A DNA stretch of 64,000 nt from UBA9926 sp018645765 (GTDB taxonomy: Bacteria; Pseudomonadota; Gammaproteobacteria; Pseudomonadales; Azotimanducaceae): the NCBI GenBank assembly GCA_949372755.1, contig CASIBO010000006.1:62001-126000 (forward strand). Reading direction: 5' to 3'. Below, piece after piece: positions 53,044 through 61,050 of this stretch. The notes below the pieces were generated by a model that saw only the letters and a list, made by a program, of their open reading frames with translations, ran no database searches and was not told where the DNA came from. Made by a program: the position numbers and the translations under genes. The stretch's first letter is position 1; each line of letters starts with the position of its first letter.

Positions 53044-53768
53044 GCATCACATTGCGAATTCGGGCGCGGCTCGGTTTGATCCTACTTGTGATCAGCTCGG
53101 TCTGTGTTGCAGACCAGCCTGCGGAGAGCCGGTATCGCAATGCAGCGCCAGACCGAGAGGGTATTGGGAAGTTTTACATGGGCCGGCAAATTTCCCATGT
53201 GATGGGTCACCAAGGGGCGTCTTGGCTAGAGCGCGGTAGCCGGCGCATAGAAGAGCGCACGGACCTGCTGATTGCCAGTCTGCCGCTCGAGGCCGACTTT
53301 ATCGTTGCCGATATTGGTGCGGGCACGGGTTATTTCAGCTTTCCAGTTGCAACTCGGTTGCCCGAGGGGCGCGTTCTGGCTGTCGACATTCAGCCCGAAA
53401 TGCTGGAGATTATTGCCAGTCGTATTGTTCAATCTGGGACGACCAATGTTGAACCCGTGTTGGGCGGCGTGCAGAACCCGAATCTCGCTTTGAACAGTAT
53501 TGATCTTGCCTTCATCGTCGACGCCTACCATGAGTTCTCGCACCCTTTTGAGATGGGGCAGGGGTTGTTCCAGGCCTTAAAACCGGGCGGGCAGTTGGTG
53601 CTGATTGAATACCGCGGTGAGGATCCGTCAGTTCCCATCAAGCGCCTGCATAAAATGACGGCCCAACAGGCCGGTAAAGAGATGCGCGCGCTCGGCTTCA
53701 ATGGACCCGATGTGCTTGATGTTTTGCCGCAGCAGCACATTTTAATTTTCACCAAACCGGGCGGGTAA
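53040..53768 (+). CDS. Class I SAM-dependent methyltransferase with N-terminal signal
   Basis: A 242-residue protein. The first ~22 residues (basic, then LGLILLVISSVCVAD) look like a signal peptide, unusual for a SAM enzyme. The Rossmann core has motif I VADIGAGTGYFSF, VDIQPEM and the later LIEYRGEDPS, similar to UbiE/Coq5-type proteins. GTG start overlapping the CIA30 stop means co-translation; the pair are probably exported together. If truly periplasmic, the SAM supply is unclear. Confidence 0.8.
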   Translation: MSITLRIRARLGLILLVISSVCVADQPAESRYRNAAPDREGIGKFYMGRQISHVMGHQGASWLERGSRRIEERTDLLIASLPLEADFIVADIGAGTGYFSFPVATRLPEGRVLAVDIQPEMLEIIASRIVQSGTTNVEPVLGGVQNPNLALNSIDLAFIVDAYHEFSHPFEMGQGLFQALKPGGQLVLIEYRGEDPSVPIKRLHKMTAQQAGKEMRALGFNGPDVLDVLPQQHILIFTKPGG

Positions 53769-54070
53769 AACGCCAGCGCTGAGATTACCTGCTGGGTTAT
53801 GATCGCGTTGATCTGGGCGCAAACCACGTCATAGATGAGCCCTCGGCTCGCTATCGCGCCCCTTGCCCCGGAGCGGTAGCGTCGGACGGCGCGCCATGCC
53901 TAAGCCGCAACCTAATGCTACGCCCAAATCCAAGTAGCCGGCGTTTTGCTAGCATCGTTTAACCTCGCCCAGGAAGCCCTCTTTGAGCGGTGCTGGGTGG
54001 GGGTTATTTTTAAAACAAAGCGCGGTATGCTGGTCGACAAACGAATTTTGAACAAGCTATTGGAGCCACT
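53769..54070. other. Intergenic region without recognised features
   Basis: About 300 bases between the methyltransferase and the enoyl-CoA hydratase. It ends in ATTGGAGCCACT, giving a Shine-Dalgarno for the ATG at 54071. No other element recognised. Confidence 0.4.
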
Positions 54071-54874
54071 ATGTCAGACCACTTAATCGAAACCCATGAC
54101 GCCGGGGTATGCACTCTTACCATGAATCGACCTGAAGCTCGAAACGCGATGAGCGGCAGCATGATGGCTGCTTTGAATGAAGCCATTCCGCGCGTTGCGG
54201 CCGATCCAGCGGTTCGGTGTGTTGTGCTCACTGGCGCAGGCGGCGCTTTTTGTTCGGGCGGCGATGTTAAAGGGTTTGCCTCGGATAATGCCGGCGGTGG
54301 CGGCACGATTCCGTCCTTGGAAGAGCGCGTGCACAATCTAAGGCAAGGCATGGAGCTGTCACGGTGGTTGCATGAGATGCCGAAGCCGACCCTTGCGATT
54401 ATTCCTGGTGCGGCAGCGGGTGCTGGTTTATCGCTTGCCTTGGCCTGTGATCTTCGTTTTTGTCTCGAAACAGCTAAAATTACGACGGCTTTTTCAAAAA
54501 TTGGCGCCTCGGGTGATTACGGCGGCTCCTATTTTTTACCGTATCTAGTGGGCGCGGCGAAGGCGCGCGAGCTGTACTTTACAGCGGATGTGATCAGTGG
54601 GACGGAAGCCTTCGCGATGGGGCTCGTGAATAAGGTGGCTTCTGCGGATGTGTTTGAAGCGGAATCCAAGGCCTATGCCCAGGCGTTGGCCAACCTGCCG
54701 ACGGTTGCGGTGGGGTATATGAAAAAGAATTTGAATACAGCACAAAACGGTACGCTCGCAGACGTCTTTGATCGTGAAGCCATGCACATGATGCGGTGTT
54801 TTATGACCGAGGATCACAAAGCGGCTGCCAAAGCCTTTGTCGAGAAGAAGCCGCCGGTCTTTCATGGCAGATAA
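54071..54874 (+). CDS. Enoyl-CoA hydratase/isomerase family protein
   Basis: A 267-residue crotonase-fold protein. Oxyanion hole segments AGGAFCSGGDVKGF and GAAAGAGLSLALACDLRFC are present. Around the usual catalytic Glu the sequence is FSKIGASGDYGGS, so Asp/Gly sits where hydratases carry Glu, hinting at isomerase or another crotonase reaction. The final Arg codon runs into a 26-bp repeat array. Confidence 0.88.
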   Translation: MSDHLIETHDAGVCTLTMNRPEARNAMSGSMMAALNEAIPRVAADPAVRCVVLTGAGGAFCSGGDVKGFASDNAGGGGTIPSLEERVHNLRQGMELSRWLHEMPKPTLAIIPGAAAGAGLSLALACDLRFCLETAKITTAFSKIGASGDYGGSYFLPYLVGAAKARELYFTADVISGTEAFAMGLVNKVASADVFEAESKAYAQALANLPTVAVGYMKKNLNTAQNGTLADVFDREAMHMMRCFMTEDHKAAAKAFVEKKPPVFHGR

Positions 54875-54962
54875 ATCCGCTGAGTTTTAACTGCGGATAA
54901 ATCCGCTGAGTTTTAACTGCGGATAAATCCGCTGGGTTTTAATCGCGGATAAACCAGCCGAG
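54871..54962 (+). repeat. 26-bp tandem repeats with hairpins, three copies plus a partial
   Basis: Unit ATAAATCCGCTGAGTTTTAACTGCGG at 54871 and 54897, a diverged copy at 54923 and a partial from 54949. Across unit junctions GCGGA-TAAA-TCCGC forms a 5-bp hairpin followed by TGAGTTTT, resembling a short terminator. The first unit includes the stop codon of the enoyl-CoA hydratase gene. A duplicated weak terminator is a plausible origin. Confidence 0.8.
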
Positions 54963-55054
54963 CTGTGAAAACGTTGCTTTTGGAGCATAGCGTAGTGAAA
55001 AGGTTCTACTTTTGGTGATGGCTGTTCGTTCACGCAACTGGGGAGTGCCGCGAC

Positions 55055-56065
55055 ATGGGTATTGCTGAAAACGCAGATATAGAAGGCTGGATAGGTAAAG
55101 AGACACCCGAGGTGGTACTCGAACCGAATCTGCCGATCATTGACCCGCATCATCATCTTTGGGATTTGCGGCGTAGTAACGGTATGGGCTTCCGGCAAGC
55201 CGTCTACTTATGCGAGGAGATCAGCCGGGATATCTCAGACAGCGGTCATAACATTGTGCAGACGGTTTTTGCGCAGTGTGGGGCGTTTTATCGCGCTGAT
55301 GGTCCCAAAGAAATGCGCTGCATTGGTGAGACTGAGTTTGTAAACGGTATCGCCGCGATGAGTCGGTCAGGTCTTTATGGCCCCACCAGGCTGTGCAGCG
55401 GTATCTTCTCAACGGCGGACCTTAGGCTGGGCGCCGGTGTAGAGGCGGTGCTGACGTCGCATCTCGCAGCAAGTTCGAATTTTCGGGGTATTCGCAGCGC
55501 CTTTCCATCGGACCTAAACGAGACCTTTCTTGCGGGGTTTGCGCAACTGGAAAAGTATGATTTGAGCTACGATAACTGGTCTCCCGACTTCACGCGCTTG
55601 CCGCGCTTGGCGGATCTTGCAAACCGCTGCCCCGGCGTCACGGTCATCGTTAATCATTTGGGCGGCCGAATAGACCCAGCTGCCGACGCGGATGAAATCA
55701 AGGCTTGGCGAAAGGCGATCGACGCGGTCGCGGCGTGTCCCAATGCCGTCATGAAGCTAGGCGGCGCTCAAATGCGGGTGGATGATTGGGAGCCGCCGTA
55801 CCACATGCATCAGGCCGACAGTCCCTGGGGCTCTGACAGGTTCCTCGAGACCCTATTGCCTCGCTATCAGTACGCTTTGGAAGCTTTCGGCCCAGAGCGT
55901 TGTATGTTTGAAAGCAACTTCCCAGTGGATAAAGACTGTATTTCTTATCGTACGCTGTGGAATTTTTTTAAAAAGATAGCAAGCCAGCTTGGCCTGTCTG
56001 AGACAGAAAAAATGGCGGTCTTCAGTGGAACAGCCGCAAGAGCCTATCGATTGCAGGCGCCTTAA
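55055..56065 (+). CDS. Amidohydrolase (amidohydrolase 2) family protein
   Basis: A 336-residue TIM-barrel metal-dependent hydrolase. The N-terminal HxH is in LPIIDPHHHLWDL, a central VIVNHLGG supplies another His, and FESNFPVDK with its Asp closes the site. This branch covers lactonases and decarboxylases (2-pyrone-4,6-dicarboxylate lactonase-like). Substrate unknown. GGGGAG precedes the ATG. Confidence 0.88.
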   Translation: MGIAENADIEGWIGKETPEVVLEPNLPIIDPHHHLWDLRRSNGMGFRQAVYLCEEISRDISDSGHNIVQTVFAQCGAFYRADGPKEMRCIGETEFVNGIAAMSRSGLYGPTRLCSGIFSTADLRLGAGVEAVLTSHLAASSNFRGIRSAFPSDLNETFLAGFAQLEKYDLSYDNWSPDFTRLPRLADLANRCPGVTVIVNHLGGRIDPAADADEIKAWRKAIDAVAACPNAVMKLGGAQMRVDDWEPPYHMHQADSPWGSDRFLETLLPRYQYALEAFGPERCMFESNFPVDKDCISYRTLWNFFKKIASQLGLSETEKMAVFSGTAARAYRLQAP

Positions 56066-56285
56066 AACCGCTCGGGGTACACGTTTTCAGTTTTGCAGTG
56101 CCGAGGAGAGCCGAGATCTTAAACTCGCGTTCTGGGGGCTGCTCGGACTTGGATAAGGCAAAGCGGTGCGCGTTGCAGGCAGCGCGCGCTCAATTGTGGC
56201 CGTGGGGGCTTTGCGCCCGGCGATGATTTCATCAGTCCATGGGCTACGCGCTGATAGCGCGCGCCATTATCCTGCTGCGGCGGGC

Positions 56286-57428
56286 TTAGGCCGCCTTACC
56301 GATGATGAGATCCGCGAGCAGGGCTCGCTGATATTTTGCATCCCCATACAGCACCTGGTTGTGCATTTGCCGCTTGAAGAACAGGTGCACATAGCATTCC
56401 CAAGTAAAGCCAATACCGCCATGAAACTGTACGGCTCGACTGCTGCTGAAGACTGCCATGTCGCTGGCTTCAGATTTTGCCATTCGCGCCAAACGGAGGG
56501 CTTCAGCGGGGTCGTGATCGATCGCGCAGGCGGCGTTGTAGGTCAGCGATTTGGCATTGTCGATCTGCAGCATGACATTGACGAGGGGATGCTTCACCGC
56601 TTGAAAGAACCCTAAAGGACGATCGAATTGAACACGGGTTTTGGCGTATTCAACGGTCGTTTGCAACAGCCATTCGCCGGCGCCAACCATGTCGGCAGCA
56701 ACGAGACACAAAAGTCCGGGTAATGCCGCATCAATAGCCGCACGACCTGTACCGGGCGCTGCCAGTTCAATGGCGTCGACCTGCTCGAACGTCAGTCGCG
56801 CTTGATCCCGCGTCAGGTCAATAATGCTGTCGGGGGTGAGCGTAAGCCCCTGGGCCGCCGCTGAGACAAGATACAAACCGACGCCCGCGTCACTCTGTGC
56901 GCTGACAATGAATTGCGCGCACTTGCGTGCATCTTGCACAAACGCTGCAAGGCCGTCCAAACGTCCGTCGGCATTTACGCGAACGCCGGTCGCTGCACTG
57001 TCCCACTCGCCATCAATATTGGTGAGCGCGAGCGCGGTTGCTTTGCCGCCTGCAATCTCAGAGAGGGCCGCGGTTGCCGCCGGTGAGTCGCAGGCATTCA
57101 GGACAAAGGTTGCACTCAACGTTGCTATGAGCGGCGACGGAAACGCCGTCCTGCCCACTTCTTCGGCGAGCGTAATGGCCGCAACCGCGGGCATACCGAT
57201 GCCGCCGGCCGCTTCAGGCACACATACCGCGGTCCAGCCCAAGTCTACAATTTGCTGCCAAAGGGCTTGGTCCCAAACGCTCTCGTTGGGGCGGTCCAGA
57301 TTGAAATCACTGGCAACCATCCGGTGCAGCGTGTCGCTGCTGCAATGATCGCTTAAGAATTTCCGTGCCGAGTCTCGAAGCATGACTTCGTCTTCGCCAA
57401 AGCCAAAATTTTTCGGTTGTTCCGCCAT
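56286..57428 (-). CDS. Acyl-CoA dehydrogenase, small-subunit type
   Basis: A 380-residue acyl-CoA dehydrogenase: N-terminal helical domain, AVCVPEAAGGIGMPAVAA, the C-terminal FAD-binding helical domain (TRVQFDRPLGFFQAVKHPLV, then QFHGGIGFTWECYVHLFFKR). The catalytic Glu is not obvious, as is common in the subunit that pairs with a second ACAD. It starts nine bases after the 57438 gene stop, so the two form a heteromeric pair, a pattern known for steroid and branched acyl-CoA dehydrogenases. Confidence 0.9.
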   Translation of the reverse strand: MAEQPKNFGFGEDEVMLRDSARKFLSDHCSSDTLHRMVASDFNLDRPNESVWDQALWQQIVDLGWTAVCVPEAAGGIGMPAVAAITLAEEVGRTAFPSPLIATLSATFVLNACDSPAATAALSEIAGGKATALALTNIDGEWDSAATGVRVNADGRLDGLAAFVQDARKCAQFIVSAQSDAGVGLYLVSAAAQGLTLTPDSIIDLTRDQARLTFEQVDAIELAAPGTGRAAIDAALPGLLCLVAADMVGAGEWLLQTTVEYAKTRVQFDRPLGFFQAVKHPLVNVMLQIDNAKSLTYNAACAIDHDPAEALRLARMAKSEASDMAVFSSSRAVQFHGGIGFTWECYVHLFFKRQMHNQVLYGDAKYQRALLADLIIGKAA

Positions 57429-57437
57429 GGTGATCTC

Positions 57438-58682
57438 CTACTTCGACTTGGGAAGGCCGAGCACACGCTCGCCTAAAATATTGCGTTGCACCTCATTTGC
57501 GCCCGCTGCGATGGTGACCCCGAAACTGTTCATGTACGCCAAAGGCCATTGGCCCCCAGCCGGGGCATTCGGGTCGTTCCGATTCAAGGTGCTTGCGGCG
57601 CCTTCGACTCGGTAGGCGACTTCCGCGAGGTCTTGATTGAACTCAGTGCTAACCAACTTGCTTTGCAGTGGTATGCGCATCGGATGGTCGGTTAGCTCAG
57701 CAACCGCGCTGCGCCGATTGTTTTGTTGTATGGACTCGCGCCGAATCAAGAGCTTGATGATCTCATCTCGGAGTGCGGGATCATCTGCAGCGGTTTTACC
57801 CAGACGCTGATGCGATCGTGCAAGATCGATTAAGGATCCAACTGAACTCACGGAAACGCCGGTCTCGCCCTCGGTTGCCATACCGCCGGAGGCGGGGGTG
57901 ACCAAGGGCCCTGCGCCGCGCTCGTGGGCCAACGTGGTCATGGCGACTTTCCAGCCCGCGCCGACGGCATCAAGCCGATAGCGATCGGGAATCACCAGGT
58001 TTTCAAAGAGCACTTCGTTGAAGCCAGTTTGCCCCGTCATCTTAATGAGCGGTTGAACCTTTACGCCCTTGCCAAGCGCTGATTTGATGGGCACGACGAA
58101 ATAAGACAGGCCGTTATATTTATCGCTCTTGTCAGTACGGCACAGCAGAATCATCCAGTCGGCGAAGTGGGCGAGCGAGGTCCAGACCTTGTGGCCATTG
58201 ATAACCCAATTGTCGCCATCTTTTTCTGCAAAGGTTTGTTGGTTGGCCAGATCGGAACCCGCGCCGGGTTCGGAAAAGCCCTGGCACCAAATGTGCTCAC
58301 CAGAGAGTAGCTTGGGCAGCAGTTCTGCCTTGACGTCGTCTTGAGCGTGAAAAAATATAGTGGGCGCGGCCATGCCCATACCGATGATATTGGGTAGGTA
58401 GGGCGTCTTGGCGCGCTGCATTTCTTGGTTGGCAATACCTTGGTGGCCTTCTTTGCCGCCGCCGCCGACTTCAACGGGATAATCGCACCCGATCATGCCC
58501 GCGTCATAGGCTGCCTTTTGCCATTGCTGCAGCCATTGCATGGCGTCGGGATCGCTGAGTTCGAGTGCGCCCTGGGGAATGGCAACCGGCGGTTTGCCGG
58601 GGTGATTGTCCGCCAGCCAGGCTTGGCATTGGCTTCGAAACTGCGCTTGTTCGGGGCTGTCTTTGCGTTCAGATTCAGACAT
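57438..58682 (-). CDS. Acyl-CoA dehydrogenase
   Basis: A 414-residue acyl-CoA dehydrogenase, first gene of the pair: WCQGFSEPGAGSDLANQQT (FAD/substrate segment), WVINGHKVWTSLAHFADWMILLCRT, then the C-terminal four-helix domain ending NILGERVLGLPKSK. It oxidises an acyl-CoA to the enoyl-CoA in the cytoplasm, passing electrons to ETF. The paired arrangement with the shorter ACAD suggests a heterotetramer active on sterol side-chain or branched acyl-CoA; that is inference. Confidence 0.92.
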   Translation of the reverse strand: MSESERKDSPEQAQFRSQCQAWLADNHPGKPPVAIPQGALELSDPDAMQWLQQWQKAAYDAGMIGCDYPVEVGGGGKEGHQGIANQEMQRAKTPYLPNIIGMGMAAPTIFFHAQDDVKAELLPKLLSGEHIWCQGFSEPGAGSDLANQQTFAEKDGDNWVINGHKVWTSLAHFADWMILLCRTDKSDKYNGLSYFVVPIKSALGKGVKVQPLIKMTGQTGFNEVLFENLVIPDRYRLDAVGAGWKVAMTTLAHERGAGPLVTPASGGMATEGETGVSVSSVGSLIDLARSHQRLGKTAADDPALRDEIIKLLIRRESIQQNNRRSAVAELTDHPMRIPLQSKLVSTEFNQDLAEVAYRVEGAASTLNRNDPNAPAGGQWPLAYMNSFGVTIAAGANEVQRNILGERVLGLPKSK

Positions 58683-58956
58683 AGTCGATTCCTTTGATCT
58701 ATTGGTTGTGGCGTTGACCGCCCAGTATTATATCGAAGTCCGTCGCGGAGAGCACGGACCAGATGTGCGACGGCATTGGGATGGCCGTTGCGAGCATACG
58801 CACTCAGGCAAGCTTGGGATTACATTTTATTGCCTTGGGGTTTCAGCACGCAGGTTGATTCTGATAGGTTTAGTCGGGGGACGTTTTTTGGGACCACGCC
58901 CAAGGCGTCAGCGACCCGCGTCAAAGGTATTTAACAACCCGATTCAGGAGCTTCAT

Positions 58957-59919
58957 ATGGTGCGCATTATAGGCAATATTAAACCGGAAGATGATTACAC
59001 CCATGAACTCGGCCCCGAGCCGAACTTTAACGAATCAGTGTATTTTAATTTTTTTGACCCGGTTCAAAATCGTGGTGGCTTTGTTCGGATTGGCAACCGA
59101 GCGAACGAAGGCTATGCGGAAATGACCGTCATCGTTTGGAACCCGGATGGATCGGCCTACTTTAACTATAAAAAGCCTGAGATCACGCACAATGATGCCT
59201 GGAATGCGGGCGGGCTGAGTATCGAGATCCTAACGCCCGCCGAAAAAGTTCGGACGCGGTACGAAGGCTCAGCCTTGTTGATGGCCGACCCAATGCAAAT
59301 GCAGGACCCCGGGCAGGCTTTCAAAAACAATCCCCGCGAGACCTTGGTTATTGATCTAGAGCATGAAGCGGTTGGGCCTTTGTATGGGCATGTGGGTGAG
59401 CCGGGTGACGGCAACGAATTCGCCCGCTCGCACACCGAGCAACATATGAAGGTTCAAGGTCATCTGACGCTTGGTTCAGGTGATCCCATCGTTTTTTCAG
59501 GCTGGGGATTACGCGATCATTCCTGGGGTCCGCGGTTTTGGCAGGCAACGCCGTCTTATCGTTGGCTAACCGGCAATTTTGGCGACGATCTTGGGATGGT
59601 CATTACGACCAATGGTGAGGGCGCTGGCCGCGGCTTGTTTCAACAAGGAGACGCCTTGGTCCGGATCGAGTCCGCGCAAATTACGACGGACTATCGGCCA
59701 GACAGCTTGTTTCATGAGCGTTTGTTGGTGGACTGCACGCTAGAAGATGGCAGTCAACGCCAAATTACCGGTCAGGTCATGGGCTACATCCCACTCCGTA
59801 ATCGTCGCGGCGGCCAAAACACTCATGTTGGGGAAGGGATGACACGCTACACGTTGGATGATGGTCGCGTGGGTTATGGACTGAGTGAGTACTTAACGCA
59901 ACCGCCAGAGGCGACTTAG
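58957..59919 (+). CDS. Uncharacterised protein with RDHSWGPR motif (DUF7064-like)
   Basis: A 320-residue cytoplasmic protein. WGLRDHSWGPRFW (about residues 184-196) is a motif I associate with the DUF7064/DUF7065 proteins often found among acyl-CoA and steroid degradation genes; the fold may be AttH-like lipocalin. Role unknown. The ATG at 58957 follows CAGGAG; a longer frame from 58606 runs through the acyl-CoA dehydrogenase gene on the other strand and is rejected. Confidence 0.72.
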   Translation: MVRIIGNIKPEDDYTHELGPEPNFNESVYFNFFDPVQNRGGFVRIGNRANEGYAEMTVIVWNPDGSAYFNYKKPEITHNDAWNAGGLSIEILTPAEKVRTRYEGSALLMADPMQMQDPGQAFKNNPRETLVIDLEHEAVGPLYGHVGEPGDGNEFARSHTEQHMKVQGHLTLGSGDPIVFSGWGLRDHSWGPRFWQATPSYRWLTGNFGDDLGMVITTNGEGAGRGLFQQGDALVRIESAQITTDYRPDSLFHERLLVDCTLEDGSQRQITGQVMGYIPLRNRRGGQNTHVGEGMTRYTLDDGRVGYGLSEYLTQPPEAT

Positions 59920-60019
59920 CAAGGATCTGTCTTGAGGACCTGAGGCTCACCAAGCCGTTCCGTTACGCAGCGTATTCAGGTTTTACTGGGTAAACCAAGT
60001 CAGCAGGTCATGATCCTGA

Positions 60020-60817
60020 CTAGTCGTGCAGATGCCAGTGTACGCCCCCAACGGTCACACTCGAGTCGGTGACCAAACAGCCGCGAGCGGCCGCGTCGCG
60101 CTGAATGCCGGGTTTGTCCGCGACGCGCAGATGAATGCCTGAGAGGCCCGGGCCGCGATTGTCGGTTAATTCGATGAAGCTCAGCTGGGCGTTATTGAGT
60201 GCGGCCTGCCACGCGTTGTTTGCGAGCGTTGCCCCCACGCCGATGATCCCCGACCATTTCTCAGCCAAGGCTTGTGGGTCCGCACATTGCAGCTCAACGC
60301 CCAAAAAATCCAGAGTGCGATGCTGATCGACCTGGGCCTCCCAACCCGTGCCGCCGACGGGCATCCAGTGGCCGTTAAAATCATTCTGCGCATCGGTTTC
60401 AATTTCAAGGAAAGCGGCTTGCAGGTCTCCGGGATGAAATTGGATCAGATGCCAGTCATCGCGCTCGGTTTCATGGGCGATTCGAACCCCTTGGTCGAGG
60501 GCGCGGTGCCTAGCAGCTCGCTGCGCGGCTTTGCTGTCGGCTTGGGTAATAACCATATAGCCGCCATCGCCATTGCGTCGATCAAGATATCGACCCGCGG
60601 CGGTGCCTTCCTGGATCGGCGCCACCACTTCAAGAAAGTTTCGTCCGATTGGCATTAGGGTGTTTTCTAAACCGAAAACACCAACCCCCGGATCAACATA
60701 ACAGGGCTTGATGCCAAAAATTTCAGTAAGATCGGAAACAACGGGCGCGAGCCGTTCCGCAACCAAACAAATTTGTCGAAGCTGTAGCGTCATGGCAGGA
60801 TCTCCGTCAAGGGTCAT
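60020..60817 (-). CDS. VOC-family (glyoxalase-like) protein
   Basis: A 265-residue protein with two VOC-like modules: LRQICLVAERLAPVVSDLTEIFG followed by VFGLENTLMPIGRNFLEVVAP, and a second LDFLGVELQCADPQALAEKW...FIELTDNRGPGLSGIHLRV. The fold binds a divalent metal in lyases and dioxygenases; substrate unknown. Its ATG overlaps the stop of a small upstream frame by four bases (ATGA). Confidence 0.75.
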   Translation of the reverse strand: MTLDGDPAMTLQLRQICLVAERLAPVVSDLTEIFGIKPCYVDPGVGVFGLENTLMPIGRNFLEVVAPIQEGTAAGRYLDRRNGDGGYMVITQADSKAAQRAARHRALDQGVRIAHETERDDWHLIQFHPGDLQAAFLEIETDAQNDFNGHWMPVGGTGWEAQVDQHRTLDFLGVELQCADPQALAEKWSGIIGVGATLANNAWQAALNNAQLSFIELTDNRGPGLSGIHLRVADKPGIQRDAAARGCLVTDSSVTVGGVHWHLHD

Positions 60818-60996
60818 TCCAGGAGTCTAGCCAAATCCTTAGGGTTTTGCATGAGGTTTGGGTAAAGGAAGGGTTGTCGCGCAAGCTGTTTGGAAACGAC
60901 TTTGAGAAAGCCTTTCAGCGGTCCTCTTTCTGCATAATGGAAAGCGCGCGGCACAAAAGGGGCCCACTCTGATTCGGTTGGGGGAGCGGGGAACAT
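60814..60996 (-). CDS. Small hypothetical protein, 60 residues
   Basis: A short frame whose stop overlaps the VOC gene start by four bases, the arrangement of coupled genes, which argues it is real. The sequence is basic with aromatic residues (AFHYAERGPLKGFLKVV, FLYPNLM) and matches no family I know. The Shine-Dalgarno is weak. It could instead be a remnant of a longer gene. Confidence 0.45.
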   Translation of the reverse strand: MFPAPPTESEWAPFVPRAFHYAERGPLKGFLKVVSKQLARQPFLYPNLMQNPKDLARLLE

Positions 60997-61050
60997 TATT
61001 CGGTTTCCGCGCAGGTAGTACTAGGGTTTAGAAGGTTAAGAGCAAATCGT

